Below, piece by piece: positions 18,856 to 30,152 of a DNA stretch of 64,000 nucleotides. This DNA comes from Caulobacter vibrioides (GTDB lineage Bacteria > Pseudomonadota > Alphaproteobacteria > Caulobacterales > Caulobacteraceae), in assembly GCA_001449105.1 (NCBI GenBank), contig LNIY01000066.1, positions 1-64,000 of the forward strand. Reading direction: 5' to 3'. Position 1 is the first letter of the stretch. Each line of letters opens with the position of its first letter. A model generated the notes under the pieces. The model was not told the origin of the DNA. It worked only from the letters and a program-made list of their open reading frames with translations, and made no database searches. A program made the position numbers and the translations under genes.

Positions 18856-20079
18856 TCATGTCGCGGGTTCTTGATCGACAAGGCCGGTCGCGGCCTCGAA
18901 CCTTTCCCGGATCAGCACGCGCGCGCGGATCGTCCCGTTCCCTGCAAGGATCGGGCTAGAGACCGCTCCGGCGGCGTCGACCGCTGCCGGCAGGACGGAG
19001 CGGACAGGCGCCGCAAACCCTTTCAGGGCCTGCTGTTCGTCCGGCGGCAGACGAGTCGACAGCCCGCCCAGCGGGCGGATGGCGACGGGCTCGGCGCCGG
19101 CCGTGATCTCGTAGCGGCCGTCCCAGACGCCGGTCTCGCCGGCGGCCAGGACCAGCGGCGAAAGGCCGCCCCTTCGGCCCTCCCCGGCCTCGCGCACGAA
19201 CAGCACGCCGGCCTCGTCGGCGACGATGCGGGCGCCGGCCAGCCCGGCGGTGAAGACCTCTCCCGAACTCAGCCGCGCCGACAGGCGTTCCAGCCGGTCG
19301 CCGCGCGGCGGGGTGGACGTCCCGGCCGCGCACAGGCAGGCGGCGGCGACCTGGGCGGCCGAGGCCCGCCGCGAAAGGCGCAGGGCGTGCTCGCCCTCGA
19401 CGTCGAAGGACGGCGAGGGTCCAGCCTCCAGCGGCGCGGGCTCGATCGGCGTCTCGCTCGCCAGGGCGGCGCGGGCCCGGGCGCGGGCGAAACGGGCGTC
19501 GTCGTTGGCCGGATCCTCCAGCCAGGTCTCGCCGCGTTCCAGCAGCCAGTCGCGCAGCGTCCGCCGGCGCGCCTCCAGCAACGGCCGCAGCACGAAGACC
19601 CCGCGACCTTCCGGCCAGGCCGGCGACGGCGCCCACTGGCGCGGATCGGGCGTGGTCGAGCCCTCGGCCCGCATCCGCGCGGCCTCCAGGCGATCATCGG
19701 CCGTATGACCCAGGAGCAGCACCCTGGCCCCGGCCTGGCGGGCCGCGGCGGCCAGCAGGCCGTGGCGCGCCGCGCGGGCGGCGGCCGAAAGGCCGGTGGC
19801 GGGCTTGTCGCCGGTCCAGCACAGCGCCCGGGCCTGCGCTCCCAGGGCGCGGGCCTTGGCCAGGGCGTCGGCGGTCCAGCCCTGGCTGGCCGGATTGAGG
19901 CCGTGGTCGACGGTCAGGGCCAGCACCGGCCTGCCGTGCGCGGCGGCCCAGTCCAGGGTCAGGCGCAGCAGCGCCAGACTGTCGCCGCCGCCCGAAAAGC
20001 CGACGGCCAGGGGCGTGGTCGCCCCTGGCCGCAGACGCCGTTGCAGGACGGCCTGGAAGTCTTGCGTCAGGCCGCGCAC
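18856..20079 (-). CDS. tilS: tRNA(Ile)-lysidine synthetase
   Basis: Converts the wobble cytidine of the CAU-anticodon tRNA-Ile to lysidine, so that AUA is read as Ile. The PP-loop motif SGGGDS is near residues 29-34, with VDHGL and LGHTADD typical of the N-terminal domain. The 407-residue length matches full TilS with the substrate-binding C-terminal part. A GTG start at 20079 overlaps the cpoB stop by 13 bp, linking it to the tol-pal cluster as in many proteobacteria. Confidence 0.93.
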   Translation of the reverse strand: MRGLTQDFQAVLQRRLRPGATTPLAVGFSGGGDSLALLRLTLDWAAAHGRPVLALTVDHGLNPASQGWTADALAKARALGAQARALCWTGDKPATGLSAAARAARHGLLAAAARQAGARVLLLGHTADDRLEAARMRAEGSTTPDPRQWAPSPAWPEGRGVFVLRPLLEARRRTLRDWLLERGETWLEDPANDDARFARARARAALASETPIEPAPLEAGPSPSFDVEGEHALRLSRRASAAQVAAACLCAAGTSTPPRGDRLERLSARLSSGEVFTAGLAGARIVADEAGVLFVREAGEGRRGGLSPLVLAAGETGVWDGRYEITAGAEPVAIRPLGGLSTRLPPDEQQALKGFAAPVRSVLPAAVDAAGAVSSPILAGNGTIRARVLIRERFEAATGLVDQEPAT

Positions 20080-20915
20080 TTGGCCTGGGTGCGGGTGCTC
20101 TTGGCCTTGCTGACCACGTCGGCCGGCGCCTTGGGATAGCGCTTGGCCAGTTCGTCCAGCGTGCGGCAGGCGTCGGCGGGCTTCTTCAGCGCCACCAGCG
20201 AGCGCGACAGCTTCAGCACCGCGTTTGGCGCCCAGCTGGTCTGCGGCCAGCCGCGCACCGCGCCCAGATAGGAGCCGGCGGCGTCGCCATAGGCCTCGCG
20301 CACGAACTGGGTCTCGCCCAGCCAGTAGCGCGCCTCGGGCGCCTTGGCGTCGTCGGGATAAGCCGCCACGAAGCCGCCAAAAGCGTTCTCGGCGCCGGCG
20401 TAATCGCCGTCCAGCAGCAGCTGGCGGGCCTGCTTGAAGGCCGTGGCCGGATCGGCCGGGGCCGCCGGCGGCGCGGGGATCTGGGCGGCGGCGGCGTTGG
20501 CGGCGGCCGTCTCCAGCGTCGTGATCTTGCCCTCGAGGGCGGCCAGGCGCTGCTCCAGCTGATCGCCGCGCGCCTTCTGGCTCTCGGCGCCGCGACGGGC
20601 CTGGTCGATGTCGTGCGTCAGGACTTCGTTCTGGCCGTTCATCCGCTGGATGGTCTGTTCCAGGTCGTTGATCCGCTCGTTGAGGGCGGCGATCTGGGCG
20701 TCGGTCTCGGCGGTCTGGACGACCACGGGCTTGCCCGTGTCGCGCCCCTGGAAGACGATCGCCCGCAGCTCGCGCACGACCTTTTCCATCTTCTCGATGC
20801 GCTTGGCCGAACGGTCGTCCAGCGGATCGGGCATCGGCGTCTGGGCCAAGGCCGGCGCGGCGGCGGCCAAAACGACCGGCAAGACGGAGGCGAGGAGCGC
20901 GGTTTTCAGCTTCAT
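20067..20915 (-). CDS. cpoB: Cell division coordinator CpoB (YbgF), tol-pal system
   Basis: A periplasmic protein that links peptidoglycan synthesis to Tol-driven outer-membrane constriction. The signal peptide ends near ALAQ. A coiled-coil region (about residues 65-135, with repeated ALNERIND and QLEQRLAALEGKI heptads) mediates trimerisation. It is followed by a Pro/Ala linker and three TPR repeats (AFKQARQLLLDGDYAGAEN type). It has 282 residues, with an ATG start at 20915 just after the pal terminator. Confidence 0.92.
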   Translation of the reverse strand: MKLKTALLASVLPVVLAAAAPALAQTPMPDPLDDRSAKRIEKMEKVVRELRAIVFQGRDTGKPVVVQTAETDAQIAALNERINDLEQTIQRMNGQNEVLTHDIDQARRGAESQKARGDQLEQRLAALEGKITTLETAAANAAAAQIPAPPAAPADPATAFKQARQLLLDGDYAGAENAFGGFVAAYPDDAKAPEARYWLGETQFVREAYGDAAGSYLGAVRGWPQTSWAPNAVLKLSRSLVALKKPADACRTLDELAKRYPKAPADVVSKAKSTRTQAKCAA

Positions 20916-20954
20916 GTCGACGATTATGCCCCGGTTGCGGACAAAAGTGCGGCC

Positions 20955-20990
20955 AGAAAAAAGGCCCGCCTCCGCAAGGAGGAGGGCCTT
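20955..20990 (-). terminator. Rho-independent terminator after pal
   Basis: On the minus strand, an AAGGCCC...GGGCCTT stem-loop (about 20961-20990) is followed by a run of six T. It separates pal from cpoB, so cpoB-tilS may rely on read-through or a promoter of their own. Confidence 0.85.
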
Positions 20991-21014
20991 CGTTCAGATC
21001 AGGCGTTCAAGCCT

Positions 21015-21572
21015 TTAGCGCGCGCCCTCGGTGATGGCGGTGCGGCTGTTGCGGTTCTTGGCCCACGCGTCTTCGGTGGTGCCCGGATCCAGCGGACGCT
21101 CCTTGCCGAACGAGATCGTCTCGATGCGCGAGGCGGCGACGCCTTGGCCGATCAGGAACTCGCGGACGGCGTTGGCGCGGCGGGCGCCCAGGGCGAGGTT
21201 GTACTCGCGGGTGCCGCGTTCGTCGGCGTTGCCTTCGATGCGGACGCGGACCGCCGAGTAGCGGGCGAGCCACTGAGCCTGGCCGGCCAGGACCGGCTGG
21301 GCGTCGGCGCGGACCGAGTAGGAGTCGGTGTCGAAGTAGACGCGGTCGCCGACGTTGACGACGAAGTCCTGCACGGTGCCCGGCAGCGGACCTTGGTCCA
21401 CCGGACCCGGCGCCGGCGGCGGGGTGTAGGGCTGTTGCGGAGTAGCCGGCTGCGTCGGAGCCGGCGGGGTTTCGACCGGACCCTGGGGCTTCGGGCGCGT
21501 ACAAGCCGCGACCGAAGCGACGGCCAGACCGATCAGCGCCAGTCGGACGGCGCTCTTGGTGTCGAAGCTCAT
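21015..21572 (-). CDS. pal: Peptidoglycan-associated lipoprotein
   Basis: An outer-membrane lipoprotein that binds peptidoglycan and TolB. ATG 21572 has an AGGAGA ribosome-binding site; a longer frame is less supported. The lipobox SVAAC sets the lipidated Cys, followed by a Pro/Gln-rich linker. The OmpA-like domain carries YFDTDSY, EGNADERGTREYN, LGARRANAVREFL and the IETISFGKERP segment. Its 185 residues are typical. A separate terminator follows. Confidence 0.96.
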   Translation of the reverse strand: MSFDTKSAVRLALIGLAVASVAACTRPKPQGPVETPPAPTQPATPQQPYTPPPAPGPVDQGPLPGTVQDFVVNVGDRVYFDTDSYSVRADAQPVLAGQAQWLARYSAVRVRIEGNADERGTREYNLALGARRANAVREFLIGQGVAASRIETISFGKERPLDPGTTEDAWAKNRNSRTAITEGAR

Positions 21573-21801
21573 ACAGTATCTCCTCAAGTCTAGGTACGGC
21601 CTGGGTTCAAAACTCTTACCGGCGCTGCTCTTGCTCCGCCCCGCAAAAACGTTCCCTGGACCTCACAATAGCGTCAGCTGGACGCTGCTCCACCTCGTTT
21701 CACCTGTCGGGTGAACGACGGATGAACAGCCACGCTCCAACGCGCCGAGGCTGTGGAAAGTTGCGAAACCTTCTTGTTTCGCGGCTCTCCACGCCCGGAA
21801 A

Positions 21802-23139
21802 TCAGTCCAGCAGCGGCGACCAGGCCGGATCCGAGGCCGCGCCCGGATAGGCGGCGGGACGCAGGATTCGGCCCGTGATGTCGACGGTCCAGAGACGCGG
21901 ATTGCCCGCCGAGCTCTCGCGGAAGAACATCAGCACCCGCCCGTTGGGGGCCCAGGTCGGGCCTTCGTCGAGGTAGCTGGTGGTCAAGAGGCGCTCGTCG
22001 CCGCCGTCGGTGCGCATGACGCCGATGTGGAACTGGCCGCCCGTCTGCTTGGTGAAGGCGATGTAGTCGCCGCGCGGGCTCCACACCGGGGTCGTGTAGC
22101 GGCCGCCGCCGTAGGAGATGCGGCGCACGCCCGAGCCGTCGGCGTTCATGACGTAGAGCTGGGCCTGGCCGCCGCGGTCGGAGTTGAACACGATCTTGCT
22201 GCCGTCCGGCGAGAACGACGGCGAGGTGTCGATGGCCGGGTCGGTGGTGATGCGGGTCGACTGGCGGGTGCGCAGGTCCAGGACGTAGATGTCGCTGTTG
22301 CCGCCCTTCTCGACCGAGAAGGCCACCTTCTTGCCGTCGGGCGAGAAGCGCGGGGCGAACACCATGCCGGGGAAGCGGCCGACCGTTTCCTGGCGGTTGG
22401 TCTGCAGGTTCAGCAGGTAGATGCTCGACCCCGTCGGCCGCAGGGCCATGTAGGTCAGCTCCTGGCTGGTGGACGAGAAGCGCGGGGTCATCACGATCGA
22501 CGAGCCGTCGGTGATGAACTGCGGGTTGGCGCCGTCCTGGTCCATGATGCCCAGGCGCTTGACGCGGGCGAGCTTGGGACCGCTCTCGGCGACGAAGGCC
22601 ACGCGGGTGTCGAAATAGCCCTTTTCGCCCGTCAGGCGCTCATAGACCGCGTCGCTGATCTTGTGGGCCACCCGGCGCCAGTTCTCGGCCGTCGAGGTGA
22701 ACTGCAGGCCCAGCAGCTGCTGCTGGCTGAAGGTGTCCCACAGGCGGAAGTCGACGCGCAGCGAGCCGTCGGCGCCGACGGTCACCTGGCCGTTGATCAG
22801 GGCCTGGGCGCCGGTGCCCTGCCAGTCGGTGAAGCGCGGCTGCACGTTCACGTCGGTCAGCTTGTCGGGCACGCCGGCCACGTTCAGCGGCTGGAATAGG
22901 CCCGAGCGCTCGAGATTGCCGCTGATGACCTGGGCGATGTCGGCGCCGCGCTGGGCGCCGGCGAAGGCCGGGATCGCCACGGGCATCGGCTTGACCGCGC
23001 CCTTGTCGATGTCGATCTCGATCTGGGCCGCCGCCACGCCCGGCAGGGCGGCCGTGAACGCGCCGCCCGCCAGGGCGAGGGCCATGGCGAGGAGCGGCGT
23101 GGCGAGGGTCCGCTTGGCGCGGGCGCTCTTGGCGATCAT
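21802..23139 (-). CDS. tolB: Tol-Pal system beta-propeller protein TolB
   Basis: A periplasmic beta-propeller that shuttles between Pal and TolA. ATG 23139 is preferred because GGAAG precedes it at the right distance; an ATG 18 bases upstream is possible. The signal peptide ends near GVAAAQ. The N-terminal TolB domain has [20 protein letters not shown] and a FRLWDTF strand. Five or six blades follow with the repeated [24 protein letters not shown] motif. It has 445 residues and is 228 bp upstream of pal. Confidence 0.95.
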   Translation of the reverse strand: MIAKSARAKRTLATPLLAMALALAGGAFTAALPGVAAAQIEIDIDKGAVKPMPVAIPAFAGAQRGADIAQVISGNLERSGLFQPLNVAGVPDKLTDVNVQPRFTDWQGTGAQALINGQVTVGADGSLRVDFRLWDTFSQQQLLGLQFTSTAENWRRVAHKISDAVYERLTGEKGYFDTRVAFVAESGPKLARVKRLGIMDQDGANPQFITDGSSIVMTPRFSSTSQELTYMALRPTGSSIYLLNLQTNRQETVGRFPGMVFAPRFSPDGKKVAFSVEKGGNSDIYVLDLRTRQSTRITTDPAIDTSPSFSPDGSKIVFNSDRGGQAQLYVMNADGSGVRRISYGGGRYTTPVWSPRGDYIAFTKQTGGQFHIGVMRTDGGDERLLTTSYLDEGPTWAPNGRVLMFFRESSAGNPRLWTVDITGRILRPAAYPGAASDPAWSPLLD

Positions 23140-23185
23140 CGTCGGGCTTCCTTCCATTCTTCTCTTTGCGGCGTCCCTGGAACGC

Positions 23186-24052
23186 CTAACGCGCGGCGCA
23201 GGCGTCGCGCGCCTTGAAGTTCAGGTTCAGCTGGGTGTTGTAGTAGTCGGGCGGCAGGCCTTCGAACGGCGCCGACTGGAAGACCGCGCGGATCGCCCGC
23301 TCGGCCTCGGTCTTGACGATGGCGTCGCCGGAGTTCTCGGCCCCGCCGGCGGTCACCTGCCCCTGGACGCGGCCGTTGCTGGCCAGCTTGAAGCTGAGCT
23401 TGATCTGCATCGAACCGCCGCCCACGACCTCGCAGTTGGGGTTCCAGCGCCGCTGGATCTCATCCTTCATGCCGCTGATGGCGGCCGCCTGCATGGCCGT
23501 CATCTGGCCGGCGCCCGGGCGCGCCTGGGTGGCCGTCTCGGGACGGTTCGTCTGGCCCTTGGGCGCGGACGAAGCGGGCTTGCCGGCCGGCTTGGGCGTC
23601 TTCGACAGCGTCTTTTCCAGCGACGAGAAGAAGTCGGGCTCGGGCTTGGCCGGGGTCGGCTTCGGGCTCGGCTTGGGCTGCGGCTGCTGCGGCTTGGGCG
23701 TCGGGGTCGGCGCAGGCTTGGGCGGCGGAGTCGGCGCAGGTTTCGGCGTCGGCGCGGGCTGCGGCTTGGGCGGCGCGGGCTGGGGCTGAGGCGCGGGCGT
23801 CGGGGCCGGCGGCTCGGGCGTGGCCTCGGGCACGGGCTCGACGGTCTCGGCCGGCTGCTCGACCGGGTCCTCGATCGCCGGGCGCACGTTGGTCGGGCCT
23901 TCGGTGACGATGGTCACCGGCACGCTCTCGCCGATGACGATCTTCTTGGACGTCTTCCACGGCCAGCCGACCATCACCGCCGCCACCACCAGGGCGTGGA
24001 GGGCGACCGAACCCAGCAGGGCCGGAGACAGCTTGTTGCGTTCTTCCCGCAT
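23186..24052 (-). CDS. tolA: TolA-like protein with proline-rich spacer
   Basis: An inner-membrane protein that crosses the periplasm to reach Pal/TolB. One N-terminal TM helix (about residues 12-30) is followed by a long Pro/Lys/Gln/Thr-rich spacer (about 65-140) and a C-terminal domain with [12 protein letters not shown] and AERAIRAVF, as in the TolA/TonB C-domain. The spacer replaces the Ala/Lys helical domain of E. coli TolA and looks more like TonB. Position between tolR and tolB supports the TolA call. Confidence 0.9.
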   Translation of the reverse strand: MREERNKLSPALLGSVALHALVVAAVMVGWPWKTSKKIVIGESVPVTIVTEGPTNVRPAIEDPVEQPAETVEPVPEATPEPPAPTPAPQPQPAPPKPQPAPTPKPAPTPPPKPAPTPTPKPQQPQPKPSPKPTPAKPEPDFFSSLEKTLSKTPKPAGKPASSAPKGQTNRPETATQARPGAGQMTAMQAAAISGMKDEIQRRWNPNCEVVGGGSMQIKLSFKLASNGRVQGQVTAGGAENSGDAIVKTEAERAIRAVFQSAPFEGLPPDYYNTQLNLNFKARDACAAR

Positions 24053-24068
24053 CAGGCTCGTGGGTTCC

Positions 24069-24590
<522 letters not shown>

Positions 24591-24594
24591 CGGA

Positions 24595-25293
<699 letters not shown>

Positions 25294-25362
25294 GCGGGGT
25301 CCTGTTCCGTTCGGGCGTCAGTCTAAAGGTATCGACTCTGCGCCTTACTGCATGAAGCGGCG

Positions 25363-25384
25363 CAATGTTGAAACTATGACATTG
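25363..25384. promoter_or_regulatory. Inverted repeat in the tolQ upstream region
   Basis: CAATGT (25363-25368) and ACATTG (25379-25384) form perfect 6-bp arms around a 10-bp spacer, about 70 bp before the tolQ start. A GACTC (CcrM-type) site is at 25334-25338. It is a possible operator; the binding factor is unknown. Confidence 0.35.
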
Positions 25385-25439
25385 GTTGCAACGGCCCCAT
25401 TTTTCACGGACCGACGATTTTTCACTGTGGGATGGGCGA

Positions 25440-25892
25440 TCAGCCCTCTTCAGGCGCCAGCCAGGGCGTCACCTTGGCGGTCATCTCGGCCGACGGCTTG
25501 CGCGGGCGGCCATCCAGGCTGATGCAGACGGCCTCGACATTGGCCGCGCAGACCAGCTCCTCGCCCCGCGTGATCCACTGCTTGGCCAAGAGGCGCACGC
25601 CCTTGATGCGGTTCCAGACCGTGTGCACCACCAGGGCGTCGTCGACCCGCGCCGCGCGCTTGAAGTCGATCTCCATGCGGGTGATGGCGAAGGCCGTGTC
25701 GATCGCCGCCAGCTCGGTGTGCGACACCCCGATCATCCGGAAGAAGTCGCTGCGCCCCCGCTCGAAGTAGCGCAGGTAGTTGGCGTGATAGACGATCCCC
25801 GAGAAATCGGTGTCCTCGTAGTAGATCCGCACCGGCAGCTGGTGCTCGCGATCGACGAAGACGCCGGTGGTGGGCTGGGGAGGATCGGTCAT
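25440..25892 (-). CDS. ybgC: Tol-Pal-associated acyl-CoA thioesterase YbgC
   Basis: A hotdog-fold thioesterase acting on acyl-CoA, typically the first gene of tol-pal clusters. It has 150 residues, with the motif [20 protein letters not shown] near residues 18-37; its Asp and His are catalytic in the family. It sits just upstream of tolQ on the same strand. A repeat element lies between it and ruvB. Confidence 0.93.
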   Translation of the reverse strand: MTDPPQPTTGVFVDREHQLPVRIYYEDTDFSGIVYHANYLRYFERGRSDFFRMIGVSHTELAAIDTAFAITRMEIDFKRAARVDDALVVHTVWNRIKGVRLLAKQWITRGEELVCAANVEAVCISLDGRPRKPSAEMTAKVTPWLAPEEG

Positions 25893-25909
25893 GGCGCGCT
25901 TCTTCTAAC

Positions 25910-26042
25910 CTCTCCCGGAGGGAGAGGGAGGGGCCCATGCGAAGCATGGGAGGGTGAGGGGTTGAGGCGGTCGAGGGCGAAACCCCTCATCCTCCCACGC
26001 CCTGCGGGCGCGGGCCCCTCCTTCTCCCTCTGGGAGAAGGGT
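25910..26042. repeat. Composite intergenic inverted repeat, class B
   Basis: CTCTCCCGGAGGGAGAG and GGGAGGGGCCCATGC palindromes on the left are mirrored by GGGCCCCTCCTTCTCCCTCT on the right, with a GGGAGGGTGAGGGG/CCCCTCATCCTCCC inner pair. It is related to the elements at 34434-34655 and 37878-38100. It lies between ruvB and ybgC, downstream of the ruvB stop. Confidence 0.82.
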
Positions 26043-26043
26043 T

Positions 26044-27105
26044 TCAAGCGTCGTCCCCGAACAGCCCGCCCTGCGTCGCCGCCGACGGAGCGGGGGGCGG
26101 AGCGGCGGGCGGGGTCAGCCCCAGGTGCAGATAGGCCTTGCCGCAGGCCATGCGGCCGCGCGGGGTGCGCTGGATGAAGCCCTGCTGCATCAGGTAGGGC
26201 TCGATGACGTCTTCGACGGCGTCGCGAGCCTCGGCGATGGCGTAGGCGATGGTCTCCACGCCCACCGGACCGCCGCCATAGTGCTCGATCATGGCCCGCA
26301 GGTAGCGGCGGTCGAGGCTGTCGAGGCCGCTCTCGTCGACTTCCAGGCGGGCCAGCGCCATGGCCGCGGCCTTGCGGTCGATGATCTCGGCGCCGTCGGC
26401 GGTGGCGAAGTCGCGAACCCGGCGCAGCAGGCGGCCGGCGACGCGCGGCGTGCCGCGGGCCCGCTTGGCGATCTCGTCGGCCCCGTCGTCCGACAGCGGC
26501 GCGCCCATCTTGCGCGCGCCGTGCAGCAGCACGTGGCGCAGCTCGCGCGGGGTGTAGAACTCAAGCCGCACCGGAATGCCGAAACGGTCGCGCAGGGGCG
26601 TCGCCAGCATGCCCGCCCGCGTCGTCGCCGCCACAAGAGTGAAGGGGGCAAGGTCGATGCGGATCGAGCGGGCCGAGGGCCCCTCCCCGATCACCAGGTC
26701 GAGCACGTGGTCCTCCATCGCCGGATAGAGGATCTCCTCGACGTTCGACGACAGCCGGTGGATCTCGTCGATAAAGAGGACGTCGTTGGGCTCGAGATTG
26801 GTCAGGATCGCGGCCAGGTCGCCAGGCTTGTTCAGCACCGGGCCGGAGGTGGCGCGGAAGTTCACGCCCAGCTCGCGGGCGACGATCTGGGCCAGGGTGG
26901 TCTTGCCCAGGCCCGGCGGGCCGAACAGCAGCACGTGGTCGAGCGACTCGCCCCGGCCCTTGGCCGCCTCGATGAAGATCCGCAGGTTGGCCTTGGCCTG
27001 CTCCTGGCCGACGAACTCGGCAAGGGTCTGGGGCCGCAGGGCGCGGTCGGTGGCGCCAGGAATCTGCTCGCCGTGCTGAGCTTCGCCTGAAATGATGCGG
27101 GTCAT
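26044..27105 (-). CDS. ruvB: Holliday junction branch migration helicase RuvB
   Basis: The AAA+ motor that drives RuvA-bound Holliday junctions. Walker A is [14 protein letters not shown], Walker B FIDEIHRL and sensor 1 AATTRAGML, with the arginine finger in LRDRFGI. A C-terminal winged helix follows. It has 353 residues, a little longer than usual because of a Pro/Ala-rich tail ending GGLFGDDA. It is separated from ruvA by 142 bp containing a repeat element. Confidence 0.97.
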   Translation of the reverse strand: MTRIISGEAQHGEQIPGATDRALRPQTLAEFVGQEQAKANLRIFIEAAKGRGESLDHVLLFGPPGLGKTTLAQIVARELGVNFRATSGPVLNKPGDLAAILTNLEPNDVLFIDEIHRLSSNVEEILYPAMEDHVLDLVIGEGPSARSIRIDLAPFTLVAATTRAGMLATPLRDRFGIPVRLEFYTPRELRHVLLHGARKMGAPLSDDGADEIAKRARGTPRVAGRLLRRVRDFATADGAEIIDRKAAAMALARLEVDESGLDSLDRRYLRAMIEHYGGGPVGVETIAYAIAEARDAVEDVIEPYLMQQGFIQRTPRGRMACGKAYLHLGLTPPAAPPPAPSAATQGGLFGDDA

Positions 27106-27116
27106 TCGGCGATCCC

Positions 27117-27236
27117 CTGACTTCCCCCTCCGGCCCTCCGGGCCACCTCCCCCTTCAGGGGGAGGGTCGCGCGCATCAGGCCCCTCCCCCTGAAGGGGGA
27201 GGTGTCGGCGAAGCCGACGGAGGGGGAAGTGATTTC
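27117..27236. repeat. Composite intergenic inverted repeat inside the ruv cluster
   Basis: The left block has CCGGCCCTCCGGGCC and a CTCCCCCTTCAGGGGGAG palindrome. The right block has CTCCCCCTGAAGGGGGAG followed by TGTCGGCGAAGCCGACGGAGGGGG. The design is that of class A but the loop sequences differ. It occupies almost the whole ruvA-ruvB gap. Confidence 0.85.
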
Positions 27237-27247
27237 ATGAAGCCGGC

Positions 27248-27871
27248 TCAACGCCCCAGCTCCTGCAAACCGGCCTTGATCAGCGCCTGCACGGACGCCT
27301 CGTCTCCCAGCTTCGCCGCGGCGGCCTCGACCACGCGGCGGGCGTTCACCTCGGCCACGCCCAGGCCCATCAGGGCGGCGACGGCGTCGCCGGTGGCGGC
27401 GGGCTTGGCGGGGGCGGACGGGGCCGAAGCAGCCGACGACGGCGCGCTCATCAGCACCGGTCCGTCGGTGATCGGCTTGCCCTTCAGCTCGGTGACGATG
27501 CGCAGGGCGAGCTTGGGACCCACGCCGTTGGCGCGGCCGACGGCGGCCTTGTCCTCGCGGGCCACGGCGCTGGCCAGCTCGGCCGGCGACAGCACGTCGA
27601 GCACGGCCATGGCGGCCTTGGGGCCGACGCCCTGGATCGCCTGCAGCAGCACGAAGGCGCGGCGATCGTCGCGGGTCAGGAAGCCGTAAAGCCTAAGGCC
27701 CTGGCTTTCGCTCCACTGGCTCTCGATGTGGACGAGCGTCTCCTCGCCCAGGGCCGGCAGGCGCTGGAGGGTGCGCTGACCGCAGCGGACGATGTAGCCG
27801 ACGCCCATGACGTCGATCAGGGCCTCTTCCTCGCCGACCTCGGCGACGGCCCCGCGCAGGCGTCCGATCAT
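27248..27871 (-). CDS. ruvA: Holliday junction DNA helicase subunit RuvA
   Basis: Tetrameric junction-binding protein that loads RuvB. It opens with MIGRLRG and an OB-fold ([10 protein letters not shown]), and the helix-hairpin-helix pair includes [17 protein letters not shown] and [17 protein letters not shown]. The C-terminal RuvB-contact domain has [17 protein letters not shown]. It has 207 residues. Its ATG overlaps the ruvC stop by 4 bp. Confidence 0.97.
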   Translation of the reverse strand: MIGRLRGAVAEVGEEEALIDVMGVGYIVRCGQRTLQRLPALGEETLVHIESQWSESQGLRLYGFLTRDDRRAFVLLQAIQGVGPKAAMAVLDVLSPAELASAVAREDKAAVGRANGVGPKLALRIVTELKGKPITDGPVLMSAPSSAASAPSAPAKPAATGDAVAALMGLGVAEVNARRVVEAAAAKLGDEASVQALIKAGLQELGR

Positions 27872-28371
27872 GCGACTCTCCTCGCCGTGCGGGCGTGAGC
27901 GTGGGCGATGGCGACCGCCAGGGCGTCGGCGGCGTCGGCCGTGGGCGAGCCGGCGGTCGGCAGCAGGCGGGCGATCATGAAGGCGACCTGGGCCTTGTCG
28001 GCCGCGCCGGTGCCCACCACCGCCTTCTTGACCACGGGGGCGGAGTATTCGGCGACGATCAGGCCGGCGCGGGCCGGGGCGATCATCGAGGCGGCGCGGG
28101 CGTGGCCCAGTTTCAGCGTCGACTGGGCGTTGGTGTTGACGAAGGTCTCTTCAACCGCCGCCTCGTCCGGCGCGTGCTGCTCGATCACCGCGCAGACGCC
28201 CTCGAACAGGGTCAGCAGGCGGTCGGAGAAGGCGGCCTTCTCGTCGGGCGCGATGACGCCGTGAGCGATGTGGGTGATGCGCGAGCCGGCCACGCCGATC
28301 ACGCCCCAGCCGGTGCGGCGGAGGCCCGGATCGAGGCCGAGGATGCGCAGGGGGCGATTCGCGTTCATCAT
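27868..28371 (-). CDS. ruvC: Crossover junction endodeoxyribonuclease RuvC
   Basis: Resolves Holliday junctions by paired nicks. RNase H-like acidic residues are visible: Asp in [14 protein letters not shown], Glu in [10 protein letters not shown], and the late Asp pair in [15 protein letters not shown]. It has 167 residues. Two adjacent ATG codons (28371 or 28368) are possible starts. It leads a ruvC-ruvA-ruvB cluster. No GTTC-N7-GTTC LexA box is visible upstream. Confidence 0.96.
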   Translation of the reverse strand: MMNANRPLRILGLDPGLRRTGWGVIGVAGSRITHIAHGVIAPDEKAAFSDRLLTLFEGVCAVIEQHAPDEAAVEETFVNTNAQSTLKLGHARAASMIAPARAGLIVAEYSAPVVKKAVVGTGAADKAQVAFMIARLLPTAGSPTADAADALAVAIAHAHARTARRVA

Positions 28372-28529
28372 GTGTTCTCGCAGTCTCGCCCTTTCCTGTC
28401 GCCAGGAAAAGCCGCGTCATGCTTAAGCACGGGTTAACACGAAGCCTTGGTTTTCAAGCATGTGGCTTGCGCGCGGACGCGAAGCCCGCTCCTGTTCCGG
28501 CCACGTTTTGCGACACCGAAGGTCGGACC

Positions 28530-29960
28530 ATGCGCCTGAAGGCTCTTTTCGCCACCACCGCGGCCCTCGCCGCCCTGCCCGCTTTGGCGCACGCCCAGCC
28601 GACGCCGGGCCCGCAGGTCACGCCGCGCGCCGACCAGACGGCCTTCCGCGCGCTCTACAAGGAGCTGGTCGAGATCGACACCACCCTGTCGAAGGGCAGC
28701 TGCACCGCCGCCGCGCAGGCCATGGGCGCGCGCCTGAAGGCGGCCGGCTATCCCGAGGGCGACGTCAAGGTGGTGGTCGATCCGAAGTATCCGCGCGAGG
28801 GCAGCCTGGTCGCCGTGCTGCGCGGGACCGACGCCAAGTCCAAGCCCATGCTGCTGCTGGCCCACATCGACGTGGTCGAGGCCAAGCGCGAGGACTGGAC
28901 GCGCGACCCGTTCAAGCTGGTCGAGGAGAACGGCTACTTCTACGGACGCGGCACGTCGGACGACAAGGCCCAGGCCGCCATCTGGGCCGACACCCTGGTC
29001 CGCCTCAAGCAGAGCGGCTTCAAGCCCAAGCGCGACATCAAGATGGCGCTGACCTGCGGCGAGGAAAGCGAAGGCTACAACGGCATCGAGGACCTGGTGA
29101 AGAACCATCGTCCCCTGGTCGACGCCGAGTTCGCCCTCAACGAAGGCGCCGACGGCCTGCTGGACGAGACCGGCAAGGAGATCGTGCTCGAGGTCCAGGC
29201 CGGCGAGAAGGTCTATCAGGACTTCACCCTGACGGCGACCAACCCCGGCGGCCACTCCAGCCGCCCCGTGCCCGACAACGCCATCTATCACCTGACCGCC
29301 GCCGTCGACCGCATCGGCGCCTACCAGTTCCCGACCCGCTTCATCGACGCCACGCGCGGTTACTTCACCCAGATGCAAGCCCGCGTGCCGGCCGAGCAGG
29401 CCGCGGCGATGAAGGCCCTGGTGGCCGACGTCGGCGACCCCGAGGCCCTGAAGGTGCTGACCAGGGACGCCGGCTGGAACTCGATCCTGCGCACCACGTG
29501 CGTGGCCACCATGGTCAACGCCGGCCATGCGCCCAACGCCCTGCCCCAGCGCGCCAGCGCCAACATCAACTGTCGCATCCTGCCCGGCACGCCGGTCGAC
29601 GAGGTGAAGGCCAAGCTGACCGAACTGGTCGCCGATCCGGCCGTCACCGTCACCCTGGCCCACGAGGCCAAGCCGGTCTCGCCGCCGCCGGCCCTGACGC
29701 CCGCCATCATGGGTCCGATCCAGAAGAACGCCGCCAAGCAGTGGCCCGGCGTGCCGATCGTGCCGATCCTGCTGACCGGCGCCACCGACGGCGTGCACAC
29801 CAACGCCGCCGGCATCCCGACCTATGGCGTCAGCGGCCTGTTCGGAAACGCCGACGGCGACGGTGTGCACGGCCTGAACGAGCGCATGCGGGTGAAGTCG
29901 CTCTATGACGGGCGTGACTTCCTCTACGCGCTGGTCAAGGACTACGCGGGCGGGAAGTGA
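28530..29960 (+). CDS. Secreted M20-family zinc peptidase
   Basis: A periplasmic dinuclear-zinc aminopeptidase or dipeptidase-like enzyme. ATG 28530 starts a signal peptide ending LAHAQP. Metal ligands are visible in LLLAHIDVVE (His112, Asp114), GRGTSDDKA (bridging Asp) and TCGEESEG (Glu178 general base, Glu179). The dimerisation insert carries GGHSSRP. Its 476 residues fit the family. The substrate is not predictable; it stands alone between ruvC and a repeat. Confidence 0.88.
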   Translation: MRLKALFATTAALAALPALAHAQPTPGPQVTPRADQTAFRALYKELVEIDTTLSKGSCTAAAQAMGARLKAAGYPEGDVKVVVDPKYPREGSLVAVLRGTDAKSKPMLLLAHIDVVEAKREDWTRDPFKLVEENGYFYGRGTSDDKAQAAIWADTLVRLKQSGFKPKRDIKMALTCGEESEGYNGIEDLVKNHRPLVDAEFALNEGADGLLDETGKEIVLEVQAGEKVYQDFTLTATNPGGHSSRPVPDNAIYHLTAAVDRIGAYQFPTRFIDATRGYFTQMQARVPAEQAAAMKALVADVGDPEALKVLTRDAGWNSILRTTCVATMVNAGHAPNALPQRASANINCRILPGTPVDEVKAKLTELVADPAVTVTLAHEAKPVSPPPALTPAIMGPIQKNAAKQWPGVPIVPILLTGATDGVHTNAAGIPTYGVSGLFGNADGDGVHGLNERMRVKSLYDGRDFLYALVKDYAGGK

Positions 29961-29974
29961 TCGCTCTCACTTAA

Positions 29975-30135
29975 GACCGTCATCCCGGGCGAAGGCGCGC
30001 AGCGCCGTAGACCCGGGACCCAGGGGACTGGGCGTAGCGCCTGATGCAACGCACCTCGCGGTGGCCGACGCACTGCACCGGCCCCTGGGTCCCGGCTCTC
30101 CGCTTCGCTGCGGCCGGGATGACGAGCACGGGGGA
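29975..30135. repeat. Composite intergenic inverted repeat, class E
   Basis: GTCATCCCGGGCGAAG on the left pairs with the GCCGGGATGAC end on the right. An inner GGGACCCAGGGG/CCCCTGGGTCCC pair is also present. It fills the convergent gap between the M20 peptidase and nucleoside hydrolase genes. Confidence 0.8.
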
Positions 30136-30152
30136 TTTTACGGAGTGGGGGC

